Positions 22,507-29,362 of a stretch of 29,362 nucleotides of DNA are shown one piece after another. The stretch's first letter is position 1, and each line of letters begins with the position of its first letter. Both the position numbers and the translations under genes were made by a program. Source of the DNA: an uncultured Peptococcaceae bacterium (GTDB taxonomy: Bacteria > Bacillota > Peptococcia > Peptococcales > Peptococcaceae); the NCBI GenBank assembly GCA_934229395.1, contig CAKQDL010000021.1, positions 1-29,362 on the forward strand, given 5' to 3'. Under the pieces are notes generated by a model. That model saw nothing but the letters and a program-made list of their open reading frames with translations, searched no databases and had not been told where the DNA came from.

Positions 22507-22842
22507 TGCGCCAAAAACCAGCTTGCGCGCTTACTCAGTTGCATCTCCGTAAGTCGCAAGAGATTCAGCTACGTATCCACAGCAGTATACTGCCAACTCT
22601 TTGCATCTCTAGCTGTAGCATTCACCGCCAATATCATAGTTATGTAATCCTCACTGTTCGACACTGCTGTCGAAGCATCCCACTAATGGATAATTTTCCA
22701 TCAGTGATTCAATCATTGCTTGCATACATGTTCTTTAACATTTTTACTGTTCAACTTGGACTTGCAATTTATGAGAGTATTTTGATACCTATATGCCCAT
22801 AGAATGATTGAGTGAACACGAACACATATATAGCGCACATAC
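22507..22842. other. Gene-free stretch with hairpins and repeat copy B
   Basis: No believable gene: the longest open frame begins inside the ychF terminator and has no ribosome site or recognisable product. The stretch contains a TTCGACA-CTGC-TGTCGAA hairpin near 22656-22673, a CACT/AGTG plus ATGGA/TCCAT imperfect hairpin near 22680-22706, and the 33-bp repeat at 22741-22773. It has the look of a decayed mobile or interspersed element. Confidence 0.55.
22741..22773. repeat. 33-bp dispersed repeat, copy B
   Basis: Identical to 45..77 in the same orientation. Upstream is ATGTT-CTTT-AACAT followed by TTTTT, absent from copy A. Identity with copy A ends sharply on both sides. Confidence 0.7.
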
Positions 22843-22882
22843 AAAAAGGCTCATCAAAAAGCAAACGCTTTCTGATGAGCCT
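22843..22882 (-). terminator. Intrinsic terminator of prfB
   Basis: Minus-strand AGGCTCATCA/TGATGAGCCT arms extended by AAAGC/GCTTT, followed by TTTTTG, just after the prfB stop codon. Confidence 0.87.
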
Positions 22883-22888
22883 ATTCTT

Positions 22889-24016
22889 TTACTTATTTTT
22901 TTGTTGTGCGGCGAGGGCTTTAGCTGCTTGTTGCTTGAGCCATGCGTTGATGAATTCGTCGATTTCGCCGTCCATGACTGCGCCTACGTTGCCTTTTTCG
23001 TAGTTGGTACGGTGGTCCTTGACCATGGTGTATGGATGGAACACGTAGGAACGGATTTGGCTGCCCCAGCCGATTTCTTGCTGGTCACCTTGGAGGCGGG
23101 CAATTTCTGCTTCCTGTTCCTTGATTTTTTCTTCTACAAGGCGGGAGGTGAGCATTTTCATGGCTGTAGCACGGTTTTGAATTTGGGAGCGTTCGTTTTG
23201 GCATTGCACCACGATGCCTGTTGGCAAGTGAGTAATACGAACGGCAGATTCTGTTTTGTTAACGTGCTGACCACCGGCACCACTGGCGCGGTAGGTGTCG
23301 ACCTTGAGGTCCTTGTCTTCAATGACGATGTTGGTGTCGTTGTCTACTTCTGGCATGACTTCTACAGCCGAGAAGGAGGTATGGCGACGGCCGGAGGCAT
23401 CAAATGGAGAAATGCGCACCATACGGTGAACACCCTTTTCGCTCTTGAGATAACCGTAGGCATTTTCACCGGTGATTTGAATGGTCACGCTCTTAATGCC
23501 GGCTTCATCGCCATCGAGATAGTCGAGGACTTCTACCTTGTAGCCGCGGCGCTCTGCCCAACGCACGTACATACGATAGAGCATTTCTGTCCAGTCTTGG
23601 CTTTCGGTGCCGCCTGCTCCTGGATGGATGGACAAGATGGCGTTGTTGTCGTCGTATTCACCATTCATGATGGTTTCTAGCTCAAAAGCGTCGAGCTCTT
23701 TGTTGATTTCGGCGAGGTTGGCGATGATGTCCTGCTCCATGTCTGGATCGTCCTCTTCCTTGGCGAGCTCAAACATCACATCGAGGTCATCAATTTTTTC
23801 TGCAAGGGCGTTGTAATGCACAACCTTGCTTTCTAGACGTTTCTTTTCTTGCATGATGGTTTGGCCGGCTTCTGGATTGTTCCAAAAATCTGGCGCAGAG
23901 ATGATTTCATCAATTTCTGCAATGCGTTTTCTTCTTCCTTCTAAATCAAGGGATTCGCTGAGGTCATTCAGCGTTTGTTTGGCTTCTTCAAAGGCTTTAT
24001 GCACTTCGTAGTCCAT
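22889..24016 (-). CDS. prfB: Peptide chain release factor 2
   Basis: Recognises UGA and UAA stop codons and triggers peptidyl-tRNA hydrolysis on the ribosome. 375 residues; tripeptide anticodon SPF (203-205, in RISPFDASGRRHTSF) marks RF2 rather than RF1, and the catalytic GGQ is at 248-250. The gene is one uninterrupted frame. Where many bacteria have an in-frame UGA with +1 frameshifting near codon 26, this gene reads TCC CTT GAT TTA (S22-L23-D24-L25), so that autoregulation is absent. AAAGGAG lies eight bases before the ATG. It follows secA, with a terminator in the 58-base gap, as in the common Bacillota order secA-prfB. Confidence 0.96.
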   Translation of the reverse strand: MDYEVHKAFEEAKQTLNDLSESLDLEGRRKRIAEIDEIISAPDFWNNPEAGQTIMQEKKRLESKVVHYNALAEKIDDLDVMFELAKEEDDPDMEQDIIANLAEINKELDAFELETIMNGEYDDNNAILSIHPGAGGTESQDWTEMLYRMYVRWAERRGYKVEVLDYLDGDEAGIKSVTIQITGENAYGYLKSEKGVHRMVRISPFDASGRRHTSFSAVEVMPEVDNDTNIVIEDKDLKVDTYRASGAGGQHVNKTESAVRITHLPTGIVVQCQNERSQIQNRATAMKMLTSRLVEEKIKEQEAEIARLQGDQQEIGWGSQIRSYVFHPYTMVKDHRTNYEKGNVGAVMDGEIDEFINAWLKQQAAKALAAQQKNK

Positions 24017-24033
24017 GGTTCCACTCCTTTTTA

Positions 24034-24067
24034 TAAAAAGACAAAGCTAGAAAATTCCAGCTTTGTC
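24034..24067 (-). terminator. Terminator or attenuator between secA and prfB
   Basis: Minus-strand GACAAAGCT/AGCTTTGTC arms (24040-24067) and TTTTTAT. It lies 8 bases after the secA stop and 18 before the prfB start. No separate prfB promoter fits, so some read-through is expected. Confidence 0.75.
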
Positions 24068-24074
24068 CAAGTTG

Positions 24075-26741
24075 TTACGCGTTTTTTCCGCAGCAATGCT
24101 TATATTTTTTGCCACTGCCGCATGGGCATGGATCGTTGCGACCCACTTTTTGCACGCTGACCGGTTTCTTTTTAACAGGTTCTTCATCGCCATGACGTGC
24201 ATTTAAAATATCGGTACGTTCCTTTGGTTCTTCTGCTGCCTGCTGGGTTTCTTCTGGACGACGCAGAGTTACCGCAAAGAGCGCGCGGATGGTGTTGAAC
24301 TGAATGTTGTAGGTCATATCGTTGAACATATCGAAGGATTCGTTGCGATATTCATCGATTGGCTTATGCTGTCCATAAGCACGAAGGCCAATCCCTTGAC
24401 GCATTTGATCCATGGCATCGAGATGTTCCATCCAGCTGCTGTCTACAAAACGGAGAAGCATATTGCGTTCAAAATCGTGGAAGATGTCTTCGCCGAGCTC
24501 TGCTTCCTTTTCTTTGTAACGTGCATGGGCCTTGGCCTTTATTTCGTCACGCACTTCACTGCTGTCCATGTTTGGATAGTTGCTGGTATCTACACCATCT
24601 GGGAAGATGAAAATTTCCATAAGACGTGTTTGGAGCTGTTCTAGGTTCCATGCTTCTGGGAATGGTTCGCCGTGAGCAGCTTCGTCACACACAGTGTCAA
24701 CAAGCTTATCAATCATGGCCTCGATGCTTTCTTCCATGTTTTCGCCACGGAGCACCTGACGGCGTTGATTGTAGATGATTTCACGCTGCTTGTTCATGAC
24801 ATCGTCATATTCGAGGATGTTTTTACGAATTTCAAAGTTGCGGGATTCTACGCGCTTTTGCGCATTTTCAATGGTACGGCTAACCATGCGGTTTTCGATT
24901 GGCATTTCATCGTTCATGCCAACCTTATCCATAATGGATGGCAGAGATTCGGCACCAAAACGGCGCATAAGGTCGTCTTCTAGAGAAATATAGAATTGTG
25001 TATGACCTGGGTCCCCTTGACGACCACTACGACCACGCAGCTGGTTATCAATTCGGCGAGATTCGTGACGCTCGGTACCAATGATGTAAAGACCGCCGGC
25101 TGCAACTACAGCGTTTTTATTTTTCTCAACCATAGCGCGTGCACGTTCTAGGGCTTCGCGATGCATTTCTGGGGTAATTTCTTCCTCACCCTTGTGTTCC
25201 TTAGCGAGGATATCGTCGGCAATCAATTGAGGGTTGCCGCCGAGCACAATGTCGGTACCACGGCCGGCCATATTGGTGGCAATGGTGACGCTCTTTTCTT
25301 CACCGGCCTGGGCAACAATGAGCGCTTCTTGCTCGTGGTATTTGGCATTCAAGACCTTGTGTGGCACACCACGACGTTTTAAGATATCGCTGAGCTTTTC
25401 ACTCTTTTCAATAGAAACAGTACCCACCAAGACTGGTTCGCCCTTGTCATAAAGCTCTTGTACCTTTTCGGCAACGGCTTCAAACTTGCCATCTTCAGTG
25501 CGGTAAACAATATCCGGCGCATCTTCGCGGGCGATTGGCTTGTTGGTTGGCACAATAACAACGTCCATGCCATAGATGGCGCGGAATTCGTCTTCTTCTG
25601 TTTTTGCGGTACCTGTCATACCAGCAAGCTTTTTGTACATACGGAAGTAGTTTTGGAAGGTGATGGTGGCCAAGGTTTGGCTTTCCTTTTCAATCTTCAC
25701 GCCTTCCTTTGCTTCAATGGCTTGATGCAAGCCTTCGCTGTAGCGACGCCCATACATAAGACGACCGGTAAATTCGTCAACGATGATGACCTCGCCATCC
25801 TGCACCACATAGTCGCGGTCACGCTTCATAATCACTTGCGCCTTGAGGGCTTGGTTTACGTGGTGAGCGATTTCTACATTAGCTTCGTCGGTCAGGTTTT
25901 CAATACCCAGGATGGATTCTACGTGCTTAGTACCCTCTTCGGTAAGAGCAACACTTTTGAGCTTTTCGTCGAAGGTATAATCCTCTTCGTTTTTGAGCTT
26001 ACGCACCACGCCCACCATTGGGGTGTAGAGGTCCTTTGCCTTGGCAGCTGGGCCAGAAATAATCAGCGGTGTACGCGCTTCGTCGATGAGGATGGAGTCC
26101 ACTTCGTCAACGATGGCAAAATTGAGCGGACGCTGTACCATGTTTTGCTCATGCATCACCATGTTGTCGCGCAAATAGTCAAAGCCAAATTCGTTGTTGG
26201 TACCGTAGGTGATGTCGCAGTTGTAGGCATCCTTACGTTCCATATAGTCAAGTCCATGTACAATTAGGCCAACGCTTAGGCCGAGGAAATTGTACAATGG
26301 AGAAAGCTGCTCAGCGTCGCGGCGTGCGAGGTAATCGTTTACGGTAACAACGTGCACACCCTTGCCTTCTAGGGCATTGAGGTAAACGGGCGCTGTGGCC
26401 ACGAGGGTTTTACCTTCACCAGTTTTCATTTCGGCAATGCGACCTTCGTGGAGCACGTGACCACCCATGATTTGCACATCAAAGTGGCGCATACCCAAAA
26501 TGCGGTCGGAGGCTTCGCGCACAACGGCGAAGGCTTCAGCCATAATATCGTTTAGGGTTTCGCCTTTTTCAAGTCGTGCCTTAAACTCAGGGGTTTTTGC
26601 TGCCAATTCTTCGTCAGATAAAGCCTTTAAGGCTTGCTCAAAGCTGTTGACGCTTTGGGCAAACTTTTCTAGCTTTTTCACATCTTTTTTATTGTCGTCA
26701 AATACTTTTTTTAACCAAGTATCGATACCCAAATTATTCAC
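24075..26741 (-). CDS. secA: Preprotein translocase subunit SecA
   Basis: ATPase motor that drives precursor proteins through SecYEG. 888 residues, full length. Motifs: MKTGEGKT (105-112, Walker A), IVDEVDSILIDEA (210-222, Walker B), GMTGTAKTEEDEF, TNMAGRGTDI and RGRSGRQGDPG (motif VI). The C-terminal zinc-binding tail VGRNDPCPCGSGKKYKHCCG is intact, as needed for SecB or ribosome contact. The start is GTG (MNNLGIDTW) with AGGAAA upstream. Promoter at 26808..26835 and a leader hairpin at 26765..26786. It precedes prfB; the gene usually found upstream in Bacillota, hpf, is here divergent with an ArsR-family gene in between. Confidence 0.98.
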   Translation of the reverse strand: MNNLGIDTWLKKVFDDNKKDVKKLEKFAQSVNSFEQALKALSDEELAAKTPEFKARLEKGETLNDIMAEAFAVVREASDRILGMRHFDVQIMGGHVLHEGRIAEMKTGEGKTLVATAPVYLNALEGKGVHVVTVNDYLARRDAEQLSPLYNFLGLSVGLIVHGLDYMERKDAYNCDITYGTNNEFGFDYLRDNMVMHEQNMVQRPLNFAIVDEVDSILIDEARTPLIISGPAAKAKDLYTPMVGVVRKLKNEEDYTFDEKLKSVALTEEGTKHVESILGIENLTDEANVEIAHHVNQALKAQVIMKRDRDYVVQDGEVIIVDEFTGRLMYGRRYSEGLHQAIEAKEGVKIEKESQTLATITFQNYFRMYKKLAGMTGTAKTEEDEFRAIYGMDVVIVPTNKPIAREDAPDIVYRTEDGKFEAVAEKVQELYDKGEPVLVGTVSIEKSEKLSDILKRRGVPHKVLNAKYHEQEALIVAQAGEEKSVTIATNMAGRGTDIVLGGNPQLIADDILAKEHKGEEEITPEMHREALERARAMVEKNKNAVVAAGGLYIIGTERHESRRIDNQLRGRSGRQGDPGHTQFYISLEDDLMRRFGAESLPSIMDKVGMNDEMPIENRMVSRTIENAQKRVESRNFEIRKNILEYDDVMNKQREIIYNQRRQVLRGENMEESIEAMIDKLVDTVCDEAAHGEPFPEAWNLEQLQTRLMEIFIFPDGVDTSNYPNMDSSEVRDEIKAKAHARYKEKEAELGEDIFHDFERNMLLRFVDSSWMEHLDAMDQMRQGIGLRAYGQHKPIDEYRNESFDMFNDMTYNIQFNTIRALFAVTLRRPEETQQAAEEPKERTDILNARHGDEEPVKKKPVSVQKVGRNDPCPCGSGKKYKHCCGKNA

Positions 26742-26764
26742 TCTTTCCTATGTGATGATGGTTG

Positions 26765-26786
26765 TTCGCCAACTATACGTGGCGAA
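26765..26786 (-). promoter_or_regulatory. Inverted repeat in the secA leader
   Basis: Perfect 7-base arms TTCGCCA (26765-26771) and TGGCGAA (26780-26786) around 8 bases, in the 5' untranslated region of secA. No U-run follows, so it is not a terminator; a protein-binding site or a stability hairpin is possible. Confidence 0.5.
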
Positions 26787-26807
26787 TAGCTACACTTTAA
26801 CCACGTT

Positions 26808-26835
26808 ATTATACCACATAGCCCCATAAACTCAA
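26808..26835 (-). promoter_or_regulatory. Promoter of secA
   Basis: Minus strand TTGAGT (26830-26835), 16-base spacer, TATAAT (26808-26813), giving a leader of ~60 bases. Confidence 0.72.
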
Positions 26836-26928
26836 ATATTTATCCCGTCATTTGGCCCTCGTCACCAATTCTTAATGGAAATAACACAAAAATATTGTCC
26901 TATTATTGAATATTCTAAAAAACAAATA

Positions 26929-26957
26929 TTGTAATTTATTGCTTTGTGCATTATAAT
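26929..26957 (+). promoter_or_regulatory. Promoter of the ArsR-family gene
   Basis: TTGTAA (26929-26934), 17-base spacer, TATAAT (26952-26957). TATTGAATATTC at 26904-26915, just upstream, has its reverse complement in the hpf promoter. Confidence 0.7.
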
Positions 26958-27022
26958 AAACTTAATTCATAGATGATATAAATTTAATTTCTCTATAGTG
27001 CAAGCGAAGGAGGTAACTAGCA

Positions 27023-27352
27023 ATGACCATGTCCGATGCAGCCGTACTCCAAGATATAGTAGATGGTAGTGAGCGTTTTAGCAAAACAGCCTCTATGCTA
27101 AAGCTACTGAGCAATCCCAACCGTCTAATGATTTTATATATTCTTGCTGATGCCCCTAGGAGCGTAAACGAAATCCACGACATCATCACAAAGGCTTCCA
27201 GTATTTCTCACAGCTCCCTCTCGCAGCACTTGGCTCTTCTGAGAGCTCACAAAATCGTATCATTCAAAAAAACAGGGCAAATGTCCATTTATAGCATCAC
27301 CGACCAGCGTTTTTTAGAACTTTTGAAGATGCTTAAAGAAATAAATGTATAA
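27023..27352 (+). CDS. ArsR/SmtB-type winged-helix regulator
   Basis: 109 residues. Winged helix typical of ArsR: MLKLLSNPNRLMILYILADA (24-43), then the recognition region SSISHSSLSQHLALLRAHKIV and the wing SFKKTGQMSIYSITDQRFLELLKML. The classical ELCVCD metal-binding box is replaced by SVNEIHDIIT and no cysteines are present, so sensing by metal thiolates is unlikely. Perhaps it uses another ligand, or none. GGAGGT lies eight bases before the ATG. It lies upstream of hpf in the same direction and divergent from secA, and may regulate itself and hpf. Confidence 0.87.
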   Translation: MTMSDAAVLQDIVDGSERFSKTASMLKLLSNPNRLMILYILADAPRSVNEIHDIITKASSISHSSLSQHLALLRAHKIVSFKKTGQMSIYSITDQRFLELLKMLKEINV

Positions 27353-27357
27353 GGCCC

Positions 27358-27385
27358 TTGAAATATTCAATATTTTCACTATAAT
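27358..27385 (+). promoter_or_regulatory. Promoter of hpf
   Basis: TTGAAA (27358-27363), 16-base spacer, TATAAT (27380-27385). The spacer contains AATATTCAATATT, whose core AATATTCAATA is the reverse complement of the element at 26904-26914 upstream of the ArsR-family gene. Confidence 0.75.
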
Positions 27386-27392
27386 GATTATT

Positions 27393-27409
27393 ATAAGGTT
27401 TAACCTTAT
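27393..27409. promoter_or_regulatory. Perfect 17-base palindrome at the hpf transcription start
   Basis: ATAAGGTTTAACCTTAT, 8-base arms around one T, starts about eight bases after the -10 of the hpf promoter. It is a candidate operator. Confidence 0.65.
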
Positions 27410-27451
27410 TTTATAAAATAACTACAAGCAATTGTGGAAAGGATGGTCTAT

Positions 27452-27988
27452 ATGAACATCACAATTAAAGGACGCAATATTGAAGTTACCCCTGCTTTAA
27501 AGGAATACGTTGAAAAGCGTTTCGCAAAGCTTGAAAAATATTTTTACAATGAAATGCAGGGCACTGTTACCTTGGTTGTTGAAAAGGACGAACATCGTGC
27601 CGAAGCAACCATTCCTCTAGGCCGCTACATTCTCCGCGCTGAGGAATCTTCCGACGATATGTATGCATCCATCGATGCAGCATCCGATAAAATCGAACGC
27701 CAAGTGCGCAAATATAAAACCCGCATGAACCGTAAGGGCAAACAAGCCAAGGCTGAACCAATGTTCTCCGCTGCTATTGAAGCTGAAATTCCTGATGATG
27801 ATCTTAGCGATGTAATCAGCAAAAAGAAAACCTTCACCTTGAAGCACATGGATGTGGAAGAAGCTATTCTTCAAATGGAACTCGTGGATCACGATTTCTA
27901 CATCTTCCTCAATGCTGCAACCGACAATGTAGGCGTTGTATACCGCCGCAAGGATGGCAGCTATGGTCTTATCGACCCACAAATGTAA
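27452..27988 (+). CDS. hpf: Long-form ribosome hibernation promoting factor
   Basis: 178 residues. The N-terminal ~100 form the HPF/YfiA ribosome-binding domain (MNITIKGRNIEVTPALKEYVEKR split as MNITIKGRNIEVTP and ALKEYVEKRFAKLEKYF; RAEATIPLGRYILRAEE; DMYASIDAASDKIERQVRKYK). A linker leads to the C-terminal dimerisation domain (KKTFTLKHMDVEEAILQMEL, GVVYRRKDGSYGLIDP) found in the long form that makes 100S ribosomes in one step. I chose ATG 27452 with AAAGGATGG upstream; a GTG at 27434 in frame lacks a site. Its own promoter and palindrome suggest tight control. Confidence 0.95.
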   Translation: MNITIKGRNIEVTPALKEYVEKRFAKLEKYFYNEMQGTVTLVVEKDEHRAEATIPLGRYILRAEESSDDMYASIDAASDKIERQVRKYKTRMNRKGKQAKAEPMFSAAIEAEIPDDDLSDVISKKKTFTLKHMDVEEAILQMELVDHDFYIFLNAATDNVGVVYRRKDGSYGLIDPQM

Positions 27989-28000
27989 ACAAACAAAACG

Positions 28001-28032
28001 ACGCGCATGTCTCAGACATGCGCGTTTTTTTG
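28001..28032 (+). terminator. Intrinsic terminator of hpf
   Basis: ACGCGCATGTC/GACATGCGCGT stem (11 bp, TCA loop) followed by seven T. It may also help end the convergent M20 gene. Confidence 0.9.
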
Positions 28033-28039
28033 TTGCAAC

Positions 28040-29203
28040 TTAGGCTTTGTGGTTTTTGAAGTAATCGTGAGCCACCTGCACGTAAAGAGCTACGCCAATT
28101 GGTAAGGCCTTGTCGTTAAAGCGTACGTGTGGGTTGTGCTGAGAGGCACCCTTCCCGTCACCCACTGCCGCACCAAAGGTGAGATAGCACGTTGGCACCA
28201 CTTGGCTAATGGCTGCAAAGTCTTCGGAGGCTAGGCCATGGAGCATTTCAAGGGTGTGAAAATTTGGATTTAGGGCGTGGATGCTTTGTACACATTCTTC
28301 CATGAAGGCTTTATCGCAGCGCACGTCATCGGCGTTGTTTAGAATTTCAAAGCTGCTCTTGGTGCGGCTCATCAAATCTACACCTTGGAGAATTTCTTGA
28401 ATGCGCGCAATCATGTAGTCGCGTTTTTCTAGGTCGAAGGCGCGCAATGTGCCTTGAAGCTCTGCGCTGTCTGGAATGATGTTGGACGAAACACCGGCAT
28501 TGAAGCTGCCAATGGTGAGGACCACCTCTTCTGTGCCACCGCATTCACGAGCAATGAGCTCTTCTAGGGCGAGATAGGTGTGCACACCAGCATGGATTGG
28601 GTCGATGCATTCGTTTGGCATGGAGCCATGGCCGCCTTGGCCTTGTACATGAATGGCAAAATTGGTGCAGCTTGCCATGGCGTGCTCACCATAACAAAAG
28701 ACGCCTACTGGAATTTGCGCAATGGCGTGGGCTGCAAAGGCTGCATCAACACCTTCCAAATGGCCTTGGCGCACCACTTCTTTGGCGCCGCTCATGGTTT
28801 CTTCGCCTGTTTGGAAGAGGAAACGCACGCGTCCACCGAGTGTTTCTTCCTCTGCCTTGAGGATAGAAAGCGCCCCGAGCAAAACAGTAGCATGCAAATC
28901 ATGGCCACAGGCGTGCATACAGCCGTTGGTCGAAGCAAAGGTTTCTCCGCTTTCTTCTTTGATTGGCAGAGCATCTATATCGCTGCGCAAAAGCAAGGTG
29001 CGTTCGCCTTGCCCCAATTCGCCGAGGATACCGGCACCATTTGGCAGGATTTGATGCGTAAGATTCATTTTGTCGAGCTCAGATGAAATATAGGCAGTGG
29101 TTTGTGGTAAATCCATGTCCACTTCTGGAATTTGATGCAAGTGATGGCGCCAAGCCACAAGCTGGCCACTAAGGCCTTGAGCGCGTTCTAAGAGGTTTGT
29201 CAT
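28040..29203 (-). CDS. M20 family amidohydrolase (M20D, HipO/AbgB-like)
   Basis: 387 residues; cleaves amide bonds of N-acylated amino acids or similar small amides, as the HipO and N-acetyl-diaminopimelate deacetylase group does. Metal-ligand motifs: HACGHDLH (97-104, Cys99 and His101 as in M20D), QTGEETMSGA (131-140, catalytic Glu), AAHAIAQIPVG and a C-terminal HNPHVRFND. The dimerisation lid contains GQGGHGSMPNECIDPI. No signal peptide. The ATG start is preceded by AAAGGATG. TATAAT on the minus strand at 29233-29238 is a likely -10, without a good -35. Monocistronic and convergent with hpf. The exact substrate cannot be read from the sequence. Confidence 0.9.
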   Translation of the reverse strand: MTNLLERAQGLSGQLVAWRHHLHQIPEVDMDLPQTTAYISSELDKMNLTHQILPNGAGILGELGQGERTLLLRSDIDALPIKEESGETFASTNGCMHACGHDLHATVLLGALSILKAEEETLGGRVRFLFQTGEETMSGAKEVVRQGHLEGVDAAFAAHAIAQIPVGVFCYGEHAMASCTNFAIHVQGQGGHGSMPNECIDPIHAGVHTYLALEELIARECGGTEEVVLTIGSFNAGVSSNIIPDSAELQGTLRAFDLEKRDYMIARIQEILQGVDLMSRTKSSFEILNNADDVRCDKAFMEECVQSIHALNPNFHTLEMLHGLASEDFAAISQVVPTCYLTFGAAVGDGKGASQHNPHVRFNDKALPIGVALYVQVAHDYFKNHKA

Positions 29204-29289
29204 ATCAACACATCCTTTGTTGTAATGGTTTTATTATATCGCATAATTAAATGGTTGGGTAGATTGTAAAATGACGTTGAACAATAAAA

Positions 29290-29319
29290 ATGACCCATGA
29301 TGCTCTCTTTTGGTAGAAT
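29290..29319 (+). promoter_or_regulatory. Probable promoter of the gene at the right edge
   Basis: ATGACC (29290-29295), 18-base spacer, TAGAAT (29314-29319), about 38 bases before the start codon at 29357. Confidence 0.5.
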
Positions 29320-29356
29320 GAAGTTACCACACAAAACCTACTGGAGGAGAACATCC

Positions 29357-29362
29357 ATGAGT
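29357..29362 (+). CDS. Start of a gene cut off by the window edge
   Basis: ATG AGT is the last six bases; GGAGGAG seven bases upstream is an excellent ribosome site. Nothing can be said about the product. Confidence 0.6.

Noticed and set aside
22479..22802. 107-codon open frame after ychF
   Set aside because: It begins inside the ychF terminator, has no ribosome site and shows no recognisable protein features; it spans hairpins and the 33-bp repeat.
25458..26267. 270-codon open frame opposite secA
   Set aside because: Antisense shadow of a certain gene; composition is a mirror of SecA codons with no domain or ribosome site.
1..29362. CRISPR array, prophage or complete insertion sequence
   Set aside because: No regularly spaced direct repeats, no integrase, transposase or phage structural genes were recognised.

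Overview
The window reads as chromosome of an anaerobic, low-to-mid GC Bacillota. The evidence is a group B monomeric [FeFe] hydrogenase, a YmdB-type phosphodiesterase, HAAS/DUF1700-type membrane proteins, a long-form ribosome hibernation factor next to secA and prfB, and tRNA genes without encoded CCA. A MenG/UbiE methyltransferase suggests menaquinone. Negativicutes or a peptococcal Clostridia lineage would fit, but the sequence alone does not settle the genus.

Layout. (1) 1-1320: a truncated MerR-family gene whose promoter/operator is textbook intact, then two tandem copies of a Tyr-fMet-Thr-Met tRNA block, all on the minus strand, each copy followed by its own terminator. (2) 1434-5837: minus-strand genes for a LutA-like CCG protein and a LutB-like LUD/ferredoxin protein (ATGA overlap), then a sodium-coupled NSS transporter and a HAAS-like membrane protein. 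(3) 5860-10812: a minus-strand pair (small membrane-anchored protein, thiamine pyrophosphokinase) divergent from hydrogenase - Uup-type ABC-F - small acidic protein; the two promoters share one -10 region. (4) 10819-14889: a C39-like exported protein, a SanA/YdcF-like protein, and the minus-strand operon ymdB - menG - DUF1700 protein. (5) 14909-15066: a short transcription unit with strong promoter and terminator that encodes only a degenerate tRNA-His-like RNA. (6) 15239-20336: DASS transporter, signal-less arylsulfotransferase-like protein and MFS transporter on the minus strand, divergent from a Crp/Fnr-family regulator; a perfect 14-bp palindrome lies between them. This is the best candidate for a specialised system, perhaps organosulfate handling. 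(7) 20418-22506: a decayed GGDEF gene and ychF. (8) 22507-29362: a gene-poor stretch carrying a 33-bp repeat also found at the left edge, then prfB and secA (minus), divergent from an ArsR-family regulator and hpf (plus), then an M20 amidohydrolase and the first codons of another gene.

Most genes are ordinary housekeeping or energy genes. The accessory signals are the duplicated tRNA block with a compensatory base-pair change, the tRNA-like RNA unit, two decayed signalling genes, the dispersed 33-bp repeat, and the regulatory palindromes at the arylsulfotransferase and hpf loci. No CRISPR array, complete insertion sequence or prophage is visible. All functional statements rest on reading motifs by eye; no database search was possible.
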